Shown piece by piece: positions 43,349 through 52,579 of a stretch of DNA of 64,000 nucleotides (the first letter of the stretch is position 1; the number at the start of each line of letters is the position of its first letter). The notes under the pieces are model-generated. The model was given only the letters and a program-made list of their open reading frames with translations. It ran no database searches and was not told the DNA's origin. Location: positions 1 through 64,000 of the forward strand of contig JBGAUE010000011.1 in the NCBI GenBank assembly GCA_044228795.1, written 5' to 3'. The DNA is from M0108 sp044228795 (GTDB lineage: Bacteria > Pseudomonadota > Gammaproteobacteria > Chromatiales > Chromatiaceae). Position numbers and translations under genes: made by a program.

Positions 43349-45529
43349 TTAACCCGGAGGCCGGACACTGCCAGGCATGAGGCGGGCGCTGAAGGTGTCG
43401 CGTAGAGCCACGGCAACCGGGTCAAGGGCCATGGCCTCCTCCGCCGCCCGCTGGCGCTCCCGCCGGGCCCGGGCGCGCCGTTGGGAGGGTGTCTCGCCCT
43501 CGGGTTGCGCCACCTGGATTTCTAGACGTAACCCCGCGCCCAAGACCGCCGCCAGGGCCGCGCACAAACGCTGTTCGGTGGTTGCCACCCGCAGCCGCTG
43601 GGAGGCCTGGTCCAGAATGAGCCGCAAACGCTGGCCATCCCAGTCCACCAGTTCGCAATTGCGCGCCAATTCGCTCGCCAGGCCACCCAGGTCAAGCCCA
43701 CCTACCAGGGCGTGCCAATGCTCATTGTCCTCAAGAGGGGGAGCGACACCCCTGGCGGGCTGGAGGGCGGTGGGCGGAGGGGCGATAGCCCGGCCTGGGG
43801 TTGAGGCTGGCACGGGCGGGGGGGGAACTGCCAAAGCAGGCGGTTCGCCAGCCACGAACGGAAGCGTCGCCAATTCCGCCTCCCAGTCCGACCAGAGATC
43901 CAGCGGCGGCTCCCCTTCTTGGGGGGCCAGATCCGCCACAGGGGGGGACTGGGGGCGGGGCGGGAAGGTTTGAGGCAGAGCCTTGGCCTCTGCGGGTGGC
44001 GTGGCTGGGATAGCGGTGCCCAACCCTGCTGAGCTGGCCGGTGTGGGCAAGGAGGTCGATGTGGCCTGGACTGCCAAAGGTTCTTGAGTGACAGCGCCCA
44101 TACCCATGGTGGTGGCTCTTACTGGCACCTGAGCTGACTCAGATGCCGGTGTCGCGGTTCTTGACCGGGCCGAGCCGGGCTTGTCCATAGCGGTCGCCAA
44201 GCGGGCGGCCGCCAGGGCGGCGCTTGCCGGAGACGCGCGACCTTGGACAGGAGAGGCAGGGTGGTGCGAGGTCTCCGGTATAGAGGCGACTCGCGTGGAC
44301 GGTGTGCTGGCGGTCGCATCCAGACGGATCTCCCCAGGCTGGCTCACGGGTGCCGTACTTTCCGGCGCCACCGATCGCAGTGGCATCGGGACGCCCGGTC
44401 GCGTCTCAACGTCGCCCGCAACCGCGCTGACCGAGCCCGTGCTTTCCGCCGGCCGGAAGGCGAGCATCCGCAGCAGCACCATCTCCATGCCAGTGCGCGG
44501 GTCCGGGGCCAGAGGGAGATCTGCCTGCCCCAATAGGGCAATCTGGTAGAAGAGTTGGAGGTCTTCGGGAGCCAGGAGCCGCGCCAGGGCCTCCAAGGTC
44601 TCTCGTTCCGGGTCGTCGGCAGCCAGGGTCGTCGGGACCTGTTGGAATAAGGCGATACGGTGCAGAAAACCCAGCAGTTCTTGCAAGAGGCCGCCAAAAT
44701 CCGGCGTCAATTCATGGATGCGCCCCACCTCGTCGAGCAGGCGGGCCCCATCCCGGCTGGCCAGGGCGGAAATCAGATTCAGGCTCATGTCGCGCCCGAC
44801 GGTACCGAGCATGGTACGAATATCCTCGGCCCCCACCCGGCCGCCGCCAAAGGCAATGGCCTGATCCAGGAGACTCAGACCATCGCGCATGCTGCCGTCC
44901 GCCGCCCGCGCCAACAGGACCAGGGCCTGATCCTCGTAAGGCAGACCCTCGACCGTCAGGATGTGGGCAAGCTGGGCGCTGATCTCCTCCGGCACCAGGC
45001 GCTTGAGGTTGAACTGAAGGCAGCGCGACAAGACGGTGACCGGCACCTTTTGCGGATCCGTGGTGGCGAGGAGAAATTTGACGTGGGGCGGTGGCTCCTC
45101 CAGCGTCTTCAGCAAGGCGTTGAAGCTGCTGGTGGAAAACATGTGGACCTCGTCGATGAGGTACACCTTGAAGCGACCCTTGACCGGGGCGAAGGGCACA
45201 TTGTCCAGAAGCTCCCGGGTCTGGTCGACCCGGGTGCGAGAGGCCGCGTCCACCTCCAGCAAGTCAACAAAACGCCCCTCATCAATCTCCCGGCAAGAGG
45301 GACACTGACAGCAAGGAGTGGAACTGACACCCACCTCACAGTTCAGGGCCTTGGCCAGGATGCGCGCCAGGGTGGTCTTGCCGACACCCCGGGTGCCGGT
45401 AAAGAGATAGGCATGATGCAAACGGTCCTGATCCAGGGCATTACCAAGCGCCCTCACCACATGGGCCTGTCCGACCATGTCCGCGAAGGACCGGGGGCGC
45501 CACTTGCGGGCCAGAACCTGATAGGACAT
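43349..45529 (-). CDS. dnaX: DNA polymerase III subunits gamma/tau
   Basis: A 726-residue clamp-loader ATPase. SYQVLARKWRPRSFADMVGQ is canonical, Walker A is TGTRGVGKTTLARILAK, and a zinc-binding CEVGVSSTPCCQCPSC lies between Walker A and Walker B. SRCLQFNLKRL is the arginine-finger sensor. A long Ala/Pro/Thr-rich linker (~390-590) leads to the tau-specific C-terminal domain. ATG 45529 is selected because the family starts at MSYQVLARKWRP; the frame is open to 45601. I did not identify a gamma-producing slippery frameshift site. Confidence 0.96.
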   Translation of the reverse strand: MSYQVLARKWRPRSFADMVGQAHVVRALGNALDQDRLHHAYLFTGTRGVGKTTLARILAKALNCEVGVSSTPCCQCPSCREIDEGRFVDLLEVDAASRTRVDQTRELLDNVPFAPVKGRFKVYLIDEVHMFSTSSFNALLKTLEEPPPHVKFLLATTDPQKVPVTVLSRCLQFNLKRLVPEEISAQLAHILTVEGLPYEDQALVLLARAADGSMRDGLSLLDQAIAFGGGRVGAEDIRTMLGTVGRDMSLNLISALASRDGARLLDEVGRIHELTPDFGGLLQELLGFLHRIALFQQVPTTLAADDPERETLEALARLLAPEDLQLFYQIALLGQADLPLAPDPRTGMEMVLLRMLAFRPAESTGSVSAVAGDVETRPGVPMPLRSVAPESTAPVSQPGEIRLDATASTPSTRVASIPETSHHPASPVQGRASPASAALAAARLATAMDKPGSARSRTATPASESAQVPVRATTMGMGAVTQEPLAVQATSTSLPTPASSAGLGTAIPATPPAEAKALPQTFPPRPQSPPVADLAPQEGEPPLDLWSDWEAELATLPFVAGEPPALAVPPPPVPASTPGRAIAPPPTALQPARGVAPPLEDNEHWHALVGGLDLGGLASELARNCELVDWDGQRLRLILDQASQRLRVATTEQRLCAALAAVLGAGLRLEIQVAQPEGETPSQRRARARRERQRAAEEAMALDPVAVALRDTFSARLMPGSVRPPG

Positions 45530-45660
45530 GCGAGATGGATGAATACTTACAATTGGCGATGATGGAAGCGGGAGTTTAACCCATGCCAGACGGCGGATCA
45601 CGCCCTAACGCGCATCAGGCCTATGAAAATCTGGAGGAGGGTCGGAGGCCGGCTGAGGGC

Positions 45661-45771
45661 GGCGGGCCCCGCCAGCCACACCCCGGCACACACATCCACC
45701 GCTGCGGCTGCTCCCTTCCAGGCCTGACCGGGTTCACGGTTTAGCGTTGCGAGGGGACCGACGGGTCCGCC
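45661..45771 (-). ncRNA. ffs: Small signal recognition particle RNA (4.5S RNA)
   Basis: The minus strand carries the SRP core: CGCAACGCTAAACCGTGAAC, GGTCAGGCCTGGAAGGGAGC (SRP domain IV with the GGAA tetraloop), AGCAGCCGCAG and GTGTGCCGGGGTGTGGCTGG. The ends pair: GGCGG at the 5' end (45771-45767) with CCGCC at the 3' end (45665-45661), then CCC with GGG. The 111-nt length is close to E. coli 4.5S (114 nt). It lies upstream of dnaX on the same strand, an arrangement also known from other bacteria. Exact ends are inferred from pairing. Confidence 0.95.
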
Positions 45772-46003
45772 ATCGAGTTCCAACCTGACCAGAGCCAGGC
45801 CGGGCCGACAAACTAACAAAGCCAGGAGAGGAAGACAAGCAACAATTGCAGGTGCGTCAGTCTCCTGCCTCGCCGACTTCGGCAAGGTCATCGCGCTGGC
45901 AGACCTGATCCACATCCGGAAAATCGTAAAAGAACCTGGCGCAATGGCAATTCTGCACCATGCTTAATGTAGTGACCTCGATCCGCCAGGGACTCCAGCC
46001 GCC

Positions 46004-46975
46004 ATGACACCGCACCTACGCTACCCCGAACCTCCTCCGGATACCCAGGAAAAGCTGAATCAACGGGTCGGGCGCCTGCATCTCTGGCTGCGCCAGGGCA
46101 TCCAGCGGGATCATGTGGACCAGATCTTCGGCCGGGGGCGTAACTTCTTCCACATCGAGAACTGGTACTCGATTCACTCCCTGATGCGCCTGACCCTGCA
46201 ACTGGCCGGCCTCTACGCACGGGGGCGGCGCAACGCGGCGGATATCCAGGTCCGGCACAACCCGGTAAGGATCCCAGCCCTGCCCAGGCCCTTTAACGGT
46301 TTGCGCTTGCTGCACCTGAGCGATATCCATCTCGATATGGACCCGAACATCTGTCAGGCCCTGATCACCCGCGTGGCAACCACCGCCCATGATCTCTGCG
46401 TCATCACCGGGGATTTTCGCGCCCGCACCCATGGTGACTACCTGCCCGCGATTGCCGCCATGGCACGACTGAGGCCTCACCTGAAGGGCCCTGTCTATGG
46501 AGTCCTGGGTAACCACGATTTCATCGAAATGGTGCCAGGCCTGGAGGCCCTGGAGGTGCGGGTTCTGCTCAATGAATCCTTGCCCCTGGAGCGGGAGGGG
46601 ACCTGCCTCTATCTGGCGGGCATCGACGACCCCCATTACTACCAGGCGGATAACCTCGAAAAGGCCGGCGACGGTATCCCCCCCGGGGCCGTAGCCATCC
46701 TGCTCAGCCATTCACCGGAGATCTACCGCCACGCCGCCCATGCCGGCTTCAAGCTGATGCTCTGTGGACACACCCACGGGGGCCAGATCTGTCTGCCCGG
46801 GGGTATTCCACTGACCTACAACGCCCATTGTCCCCGCCACCTGGGCTTGGGACCCTGGCGCTGGGGTGATATGCAGGGCTACACCTCTGCCGGGGCGGGT
46901 TCCTGCGTCGTCCCCGTACGCTTCAACTGCCTGCCAGAAATCACGGTGCATCGGCTGGAGGGCGGTGAGGGGTGA
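46004..46975 (+). CDS. Metallophosphoesterase (YaeI-like)
   Basis: A 323-residue calcineurin-like phosphoesterase. The metal-binding motifs appear in order: LSDIHLD (Asp107, His109), ITGDF (~139-143), GNHDF (~171) and GHTHGGQICLP (~256). An N-terminal extension of ~85 residues (HLWLRQGIQRDHVDQIFGRG and the following) is not part of the catalytic fold. The catalytic part resembles YaeI-type phosphodiesterases; the substrate is unknown. No signal peptide is evident. It is transcribed divergently from the SRP RNA gene, with 232 bases between them. Confidence 0.88.
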   Translation: MTPHLRYPEPPPDTQEKLNQRVGRLHLWLRQGIQRDHVDQIFGRGRNFFHIENWYSIHSLMRLTLQLAGLYARGRRNAADIQVRHNPVRIPALPRPFNGLRLLHLSDIHLDMDPNICQALITRVATTAHDLCVITGDFRARTHGDYLPAIAAMARLRPHLKGPVYGVLGNHDFIEMVPGLEALEVRVLLNESLPLEREGTCLYLAGIDDPHYYQADNLEKAGDGIPPGAVAILLSHSPEIYRHAAHAGFKLMLCGHTHGGQICLPGGIPLTYNAHCPRHLGLGPWRWGDMQGYTSAGAGSCVVPVRFNCLPEITVHRLEGGEG

Positions 46976-47006
46976 TGTCCAAGGCCCCCAGGCCCTACCC
47001 GCGCCA

Positions 47007-47504
47007 TCAGTGGGAGCGATGACCAATCCTATCCATCACCGCCATCAGTACGGATGAGATGACAAAGGTCAGATGGAGGATGACGTACCAGAGAATCTTG
47101 TCGTTCGGGGTCTGCTGGGCATTCATGAAGATTTGCAGCAGATGGATGGAGGAGATGGCCACGATGGAGGCCGCCACCTTCAGCTTGAGGGCGGTGGCAT
47201 CCAGCTTGCCCAGCCAGTCGAGTTTTTTGCCCTCATCGGCCAGGTCGATCTGGGAGACGAAGTTCTCGTAACCCGAGAGCATGACCATGACCACCAGGCT
47301 GGCGACCAGCACCATATCGATCATGGCCAGCACCGCCAGCACCATGTCCGCCTCCGCCATGGTCCAGACATGGAACAGCACGTGAAAGGCCTCCTGGAAA
47401 AACTTGACCCCGACCGCGACCATGGCCAGGGTCAGACCCAGGTAAATGGGGGCGAGGATCCAGCGGCTGGCGAAGAGGGATTTTTCGATCCAGCGTTCAA
47501 ACAT
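47007..47504 (-). CDS. YqhA family (TIGR00645) membrane protein
   Basis: A 165-residue inner membrane protein with four hydrophobic segments. WILAPIYLGLTLAMVAVGVKF and FHVLFHVWTMAEADMVLAVL, then the loop LSGYENFVSQID, then IVAISSIHLLQIFM and ILWYVILHLTFVISSVLMAV, match the YqhA/UPF0114 family, whose function is unknown. ATG 47504 (MFERWIEKSLFASRW) is the family start. The gene converges with the metallophosphoesterase gene. Confidence 0.9.
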   Translation of the reverse strand: MFERWIEKSLFASRWILAPIYLGLTLAMVAVGVKFFQEAFHVLFHVWTMAEADMVLAVLAMIDMVLVASLVVMVMLSGYENFVSQIDLADEGKKLDWLGKLDATALKLKVAASIVAISSIHLLQIFMNAQQTPNDKILWYVILHLTFVISSVLMAVMDRIGHRSH

Positions 47505-47633
47505 GGGCTTACCTGTTGAGTTAGGGCGAACGTCCAATTGGGCCTTCGATAGAAGTGAGGGGGAGCGCAGGGGCGAGTACCGAAGGCCGTCAAGACCGGC
47601 GGGATGGGGCCCAGATCGGCAGCTTGATAGGAC

Positions 47634-47951
47634 TCAGTCAGCGGCCTTCTTCTCCGGCGCCTTCTTGGGAGCCGAGTCGGAGGAGGTCTCGGGTTTGCTC
47701 GCCGAGCTCTTGGGCTCGGCACCGCTACTCGACTCCTTGCCACCCGTGTCATGCAGATTCTTCTTACCGCCTTTCTTGAAATCGGTCTCGTACCAGCCCC
47801 CACCTTTGAGCCGAAAGCCCGCCGCGGAGATCAGTTTCTTGAGGGCGGGCTGACCGCAGGCGGGACAAGTGACCAGGGGGGCATCACTGAGCTTTTGCAG
47901 GGCTTCCATCGCGTGGCCACAGTATTCGCAACGGTATTCGTAGAATGGCAT
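47634..47951 (-). CDS. FmdB family zinc-ribbon protein
   Basis: A 105-residue putative regulatory protein. The N-terminal zinc ribbon is MPFYEYRCEYCGHAMEAL with CPACGQ, and ISAAGFRLKGGGWYETDFKK is the family signature. The C-terminal ~40 residues are Ser/Lys/Glu/Pro-rich and disordered. FmdB was first noted near formamidase genes and its molecular role is unclear. No link to its neighbours is evident. Confidence 0.92.
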   Translation of the reverse strand: MPFYEYRCEYCGHAMEALQKLSDAPLVTCPACGQPALKKLISAAGFRLKGGGWYETDFKKGGKKNLHDTGGKESSSGAEPKSSASKPETSSDSAPKKAPEKKAAD

Positions 47952-48272
47952 ATTAAATCCTCGTACATCGCCAAAGGCTAGGGACGCGCGGATCTTAGGG
48001 GTTCTAGCCAGAAATTCAAGCAGTCATCCGGAACCGTCGCTGGCTGGCGCCAGCCGGATGCTTTTCAAAAGTAACCCTCAGCCCCATTCCCGGAGAGGGG
48101 CCGCCACCCGAGAAGGCATGCCCCTGCTCATCCTTATCCTCCTCGAAACTATCCTCTTCGAAACACTATCCTCTTCGAAAGTTGGCAACGCCAGATCCCG
48201 CGACTATGATCAAAGGGCGTTTGCAGCACTCTAAAACCAGCTTTTTACCTTAAAATTGCATAGGAATTTGCC
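47952..48272. other. Divergent intergenic region with a palindrome and a triple direct repeat
   Basis: A 321-base gap between fmdB (-) and a secreted-protein gene (+). It contains a perfect 14-bp palindrome, GGCTGGCGCCAGCC (48042-48055), flanked by ATCCGG/CCGGAT. It also holds three imperfect direct repeats of the type CTATCCTCTTCGAAA (48134-48148, 48149-48163, 48166-48180). An AT-richer stretch (CTTTTTACCTTAAAATTGCATAGG) precedes the + gene. No coding sequence is supported. Confidence 0.6.
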
Positions 48273-49304
48273 ATGAATATTGTCTTCCTAGCCAGCCTGA
48301 TCCCAGCCTTGATCCTGCTGGGTCTAGGCGAAACCACGGCTAATGCCCAACCAGCACCCACAAGTGCCGCCGCCCTACCGGACGCATCCCTTAGCGAGCC
48401 GATGCCCCTGGATGAGCGCGAACTAGAACAGGCCATTCGCGAGGGTGAGACCACGGCCGCAAACCGGATGGAGTGGGCCATTGCCCCAGCCCCCCGCGCC
48501 GACCGCGCCGCTCCGCCAGCCCCCCCCGCTTATGCCCCCGTACCAACCGAGATCTCCCCAGCGGCGGCCTCTGGCGACACCTCCAGTGTGCCTCATATCA
48601 GTGGCGGGGTGGGATATGACGAACGCGCCCGGATGGAAGCGGTTAAGTCCCAATACAACCTGCGGCTTCTGTTCGCGATCACCGGCTCGGGCGATTATTT
48701 ATCCGCGGTCAGGGTGAGGATCCAGGACCCCAGGGGCAGGACCTTGCTTGACACCACGTCCAATGGCCCCTGGTTTTATGCCCAGTTACCCCCGGGCCCC
48801 TATGTCCTGACTCTAGATAACCAAGGCCAGATCCAGACGCGTAATATCAGGATCTCGCCCCAAGGGGCGGCGGTCGAGAACATCTACTGGACTGGACCCG
48901 TGAGTGCCCTACCCGAGGCGGGAGGCAACGATTGGGCCATACCATCCGCGGCAGTCCCACCCATGCAGCCCCTCATGAGCAGCAGCGGCATCCCCTATCT
49001 CAGTGGCGGTAGCGATCCCGACGAGAAGGCCCGCCTGGAGGCCAGCAAGTACCCCTATAACCTGCGCCTCCTTTTCAAGGTCACGGGTTCGGATAACAAG
49101 CCTATCTCCATCGGGGTCCGCATCCAGGAAGCCTCCAGCCACAGGCTTCTGCTGGAGGCCGAGGCGACAGGTCCCCTCTTCTTTGCCAAGGTACCCCGAG
49201 GAGACTATCTCGTGACCATCCATTACGCCGGCCAGCAACATCAGCGAACCATGTCGGTTCCCGGTTCCGGTGCCGCCACCGCCACCTTCCAATGGAGTCG
49301 CTGA
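48273..49304 (+). CDS. Secreted protein with two tandem beta-sandwich repeats
   Basis: A 343-residue protein with an N-terminal signal (MNIVFLASLIPALILLGLGE, probable cleavage near ANAQ) and a Pro/Ala-rich stretch. Two copies of one ~110-residue domain follow. Both carry (H/Y)(I/L)SGG, D-E-(R/K)-A-R-(M/L)-E-A, YNLRLLF, (I/V)TGS, (V)RIQ, GP-(W/L)-F-(Y/F)-A and P-G/R-(P/D)-Y. The domains resemble carboxypeptidase-regulatory/Cna-B-like sandwiches. I do not recognise a named family. Location is the periplasm or outer surface. Confidence 0.75.
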   Translation: MNIVFLASLIPALILLGLGETTANAQPAPTSAAALPDASLSEPMPLDERELEQAIREGETTAANRMEWAIAPAPRADRAAPPAPPAYAPVPTEISPAAASGDTSSVPHISGGVGYDERARMEAVKSQYNLRLLFAITGSGDYLSAVRVRIQDPRGRTLLDTTSNGPWFYAQLPPGPYVLTLDNQGQIQTRNIRISPQGAAVENIYWTGPVSALPEAGGNDWAIPSAAVPPMQPLMSSSGIPYLSGGSDPDEKARLEASKYPYNLRLLFKVTGSDNKPISIGVRIQEASSHRLLLEAEATGPLFFAKVPRGDYLVTIHYAGQQHQRTMSVPGSGAATATFQWSR

Positions 49305-49406
49305 GGAACACCCGGGTTTCCCTGTCCCGCTCCGGACCAACCACGACGAGCACTGCCGGTCACCAATGGACCTAGCCAACGGTTACCGGCTTCCGTCTCT
49401 TCCGGC

Positions 49407-51893
49407 CTAGGTCGCGGCGCGGAGGGTCTTGAGGGGCGGGCGGATGAGCAAGGGATAGATCGCCAGGGTTCCCGCCAGGCCGGTTAAGAGTCCGGAGCCC
49501 AGGACGCCAATGAGCCAGAGCCAGGGGTTGAAACTGAACTCCAGTCCGAAGAGGTGTTCCGCCAGGAGCCAACCGGTCACTTCGGCGAAAAGGGAGGCCA
49601 GAATCCCGGCCAGAATACCGGAGACCGTGAACTCCACGATGAGACTGGTCAGCAGGTCCCGACGGCCGGCGCCTAGGGTGCGCAGGATGCCATGTTCAAG
49701 GCGGCGCTCCTCGAGACTGGCCTGGATGCCCGCAAACATGACCAGGAGACCGGCGGCAAGGGTGAAGAGAAAAACATACTCTACCGCCAGCACCCCCCGT
49801 TCGATGACCTGGCGTACCTGATTGAGTATGGCATTCACGTCGAGGAGGGTAACACTCGGGAAACGCCGTACCAGGGCCGGGATCAGGGTCTCCTGGTCCT
49901 TGGACAGGTGGAAGCTGGTGATAAAGGTGGCGGGTTCGCCCCCCAGCAGGGCGGGCGACGAGACCACGAAGAAGTTGACGTTGAAACTATCCCACTGAAC
50001 CTTGCGCAAACTGGTGACTGGGGCGCTGACCTCATGCCCGGAGATCAGGAAGGTGATTTCGTCCCCCAGGGTTATGCCGAGGGTCTTGGCAAGCCCCTCC
50101 TCCACCGAAAATTGCGGCGGTGCCTCGGCAACCGGCCACCAGTCGCCGGCGACAAGCTGGTTGTCGGATGGCAAGCCGAGGGCCTGGCTCAGGTTGAACT
50201 CCCGCGCGGCAAGCTGCTGAGCGCGAGGATTGGCATAGGCGGAGGGCTCAACCGCGCGCCCCTGGATAGCCACCAGCCGGCCCCGGATCATGGGGTAAAG
50301 CGCCGCGGGGCCAATGTCCGCCTCGGCCAGAAAGTCCTTCAGGGGCGCTACATCGTCGGGCTGGACGTTGATCAGGAAGTGATTCGGGGCCCCCGCCGGC
50401 AACCGCTCCTGCCAGGCCCGTAGCAGATCGACGCGCACAACCGCCAGCAGGAGCAGGGCCAGGATCCCCAGACCCAGGCCGGTGATATGCAGGACGGCCC
50501 CGCCGGGGCGACGGGTGAAGCCCGCGAGGCCCAGACGCCAAACCCCCCGGGCGCGCCCGGCAAGTCCCGCTGCAAGCCGCACCAGAACCAAAACACTCAA
50601 GGCCAGGCTGGCGACTGCCCCCACCACCCCAGCCAGGAGCAGGCCGGCGAGCCGCAGATCACCCGCCTGCCAGAGGATGAGGAGCGCCATGGCCAGGACA
50701 GCGGCCGCCACGGCGAGCATGGCGGAGCCCCGGGGCGGCCCCAGGTCGCGGCGTAAGGCTCGCAGGGGCGAGACCTGAACCAATTGCAGCAGCGGCGGCA
50801 GGGCAAAGCCCAGGAGGGCGATAAGTCCCGTGGTGATACCGGTGAGAATAGGGGCCAGGGAGGGCGTGGGGAGATCAGCGGGGAACCAATCGGCGAGCAG
50901 GGCCATCAGCCCCAGCTGTCCTAGCCACCCCAAGAGGCAGCCCACCAGGCTGGCCAGGAGCCCGAACAAGACCAGCCGCAGCATAAAGACGCGCCTCAGA
51001 AGGTGATGGGGCGCGCCGAGGCAGCGCAGGATGGCCACGGCGTCGATCTGGCGCTCGACAAAACGATGGCTGGCCAGGGCGATGGCGGCCCCGGCGACCA
51101 GCAGGGTAACCAGGGTTGCCAGGTGGAGGAAACGCCCGGCGCGCTCCACGGCGGAGGCGAATTCGGGGCGGGCGTCGGCACTATCCACCAGGCGTAATTG
51201 GGCCGGAAGGGGCTGAAGCTGCCGTCTAAAGCGCTCCAACGCCTGGGCACCCCCTGCCACCAGCAAACGGTACTCGGCGCGGCTGGCCTCCGAAATGAGG
51301 CCCGTGCCTGGCAGGTCGGCGAGGTTCATCATGACCCGGGGGGCCAGGGCGAAGAAGGCCCCGCCACGATCGGGCTCCTCCCCCAGGATAGCGCCCAGGG
51401 GCAGGCGCGCGGCTCCTATCCCGACCTCCGCGCCCAACTCGGCCTCCAGGAGCAGCAAGAGCCGGGATTCGACCCAGACCTGACCCGGGGGCGGTCCCGT
51501 CGCCGCGTCCCGGTCGGGGGCGTCGAAGCCATCGCGCAACTTGAGCCGCCCACGCAAGGGGTAGGCAGCGTCCACGGCCTTGACCTCCACAAGTTGCGGC
51601 CCCTGCTCGCCCATGACGATGCTGCGAAAGGCGACAACCTGGGCCGTGGTGAGACCGAGAGCCCCCGCCTGCTGGCGATAGGTGGCCGGCAGGGGGGTAG
51701 ATGACTCCAGGCGGAGATCGGCGGCGATCAGGTCGCCGCCCTGGCGGGTCATGGCCTGCTCGACCCGGTCCGTAAAGAAACCCACGGCGGTGATGGCGGC
51801 AACCGTGAGGATGAGGGCGGCGGCGAGCAGATGCAGTTCGCCGCTGCGCCCATCCTGGCGGAGCAGCCGCAGGGCAATGCGCCAGGTCATCAT
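49407..51893 (-). CDS. ABC transporter permease, FtsX/YbbP family
   Basis: An 828-residue membrane protein with the ten-segment YbbP layout: an N-terminal segment (LLAAALILTVAAITAVGFF), a large periplasmic domain, three FtsX-like segments (~255-400), further helices, a second periplasmic domain and a final FtsX trio ending PLLIRPPLKTLRAAT. RFVERQIDAVAILRCLGAPH and EERRLEHGILRTLGAGRRDL are the coupling-helix signatures. It overlaps the ATPase gene stop by four bases (ATGA). With YbbA it forms a MacB-like mechanotransmission complex whose substrate is uncertain. Confidence 0.92.
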   Translation of the reverse strand: MMTWRIALRLLRQDGRSGELHLLAAALILTVAAITAVGFFTDRVEQAMTRQGGDLIAADLRLESSTPLPATYRQQAGALGLTTAQVVAFRSIVMGEQGPQLVEVKAVDAAYPLRGRLKLRDGFDAPDRDAATGPPPGQVWVESRLLLLLEAELGAEVGIGAARLPLGAILGEEPDRGGAFFALAPRVMMNLADLPGTGLISEASRAEYRLLVAGGAQALERFRRQLQPLPAQLRLVDSADARPEFASAVERAGRFLHLATLVTLLVAGAAIALASHRFVERQIDAVAILRCLGAPHHLLRRVFMLRLVLFGLLASLVGCLLGWLGQLGLMALLADWFPADLPTPSLAPILTGITTGLIALLGFALPPLLQLVQVSPLRALRRDLGPPRGSAMLAVAAAVLAMALLILWQAGDLRLAGLLLAGVVGAVASLALSVLVLVRLAAGLAGRARGVWRLGLAGFTRRPGGAVLHITGLGLGILALLLLAVVRVDLLRAWQERLPAGAPNHFLINVQPDDVAPLKDFLAEADIGPAALYPMIRGRLVAIQGRAVEPSAYANPRAQQLAAREFNLSQALGLPSDNQLVAGDWWPVAEAPPQFSVEEGLAKTLGITLGDEITFLISGHEVSAPVTSLRKVQWDSFNVNFFVVSSPALLGGEPATFITSFHLSKDQETLIPALVRRFPSVTLLDVNAILNQVRQVIERGVLAVEYVFLFTLAAGLLVMFAGIQASLEERRLEHGILRTLGAGRRDLLTSLIVEFTVSGILAGILASLFAEVTGWLLAEHLFGLEFSFNPWLWLIGVLGSGLLTGLAGTLAIYPLLIRPPLKTLRAAT

Positions 51894-52579
51894 GGGCCCG
51901 GCTCCAAATGGCCGGCCGTCATGCGCATCCGGCGGTCGCAGAGCGCGGCGAGCCGGGGGTCGTGAGTGACCAAGACCAGGGCGGCGCCGGCCTGGCGGCG
52001 TAGGTCAAGCAGCAGGTCGATAATCTGGTCGCCCGTGACCGGATCCAGGTTGCCGGTGGGTTCATCGGCAAAGAGCACCTGAGGACGGGGGGCATAGGCA
52101 CGGGCGATAGCGACGCGCTGTTGTTCCCCCCCCGAGAGTTGCCGGGGGTAATGGTGCGCGCGGGGGGTAAGTCCGACGCGTTCCAGGGCCTCGTCAGCAC
52201 GGCGAGGGGCATCCGTTGCCCCATTCAACTCCAGGGGTAGCAGGACGTTTTCGCGGGCCGTGAGGGTCGGCAGGAGCTGGAAGTTCTGGAAAACGAAACC
52301 GACCCGGCCACTCCGCAGGGCGGCACGACCATCCTCGTCGAGGCTGTCCAGAGACTGACCACAGAGCCAGACGGACCCGGCAGAGGCGTTATCGAGACCG
52401 GCCAGGAGCCCCAGCAGGGTAGACTTGCCGGACCCCGAGGCACCGAGGATAGCCACCGCCTCACCGGCCTGGATGTCCAAATCGAGCCGCTCCAGGATGG
52501 TCAAGGCGCCGGCCGGGCCTGTAACATGCTTGGCCAATCCAACCGCCCTGGAGACGGCCATGGCCGCGGGGACTGACAT
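51890..52579 (-). CDS. ABC transporter ATPase, YbbA/LolD-like
   Basis: A 229-residue ATPase with Walker A GASGSGKST, Q-loop FVFQNFQLLPTLTA, signature LSGGEQQRVAIARAY, Walker B VLFADEPTGNLD and H-loop VTHD. It powers the adjacent YbbP-like permease. ATG 52579 lies inside the same CATG as the divergent tesA start; ATG 52561 is an alternative. The open frame to 52666 runs into tesA and is rejected. The tesA/ybbA/ybbP arrangement matches E. coli. Confidence 0.92.
   Translation of the reverse strand: MSVPAAMAVSRAVGLAKHVTGPAGALTILERLDLDIQAGEAVAILGASGSGKSTLLGLLAGLDNASAGSVWLCGQSLDSLDEDGRAALRSGRVGFVFQNFQLLPTLTARENVLLPLELNGATDAPRRADEALERVGLTPRAHHYPRQLSGGEQQRVAIARAYAPRPQVLFADEPTGNLDPVTGDQIIDLLLDLRRQAGAALVLVTHDPRLAALCDRRMRMTAGHLEPGP

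Noticed and set aside
45598..45915. 105-codon minus-strand frame between dnaX and the metallophosphoesterase gene
   Set aside because: It covers the SRP RNA gene, whose conserved core and end pairing explain the sequence.
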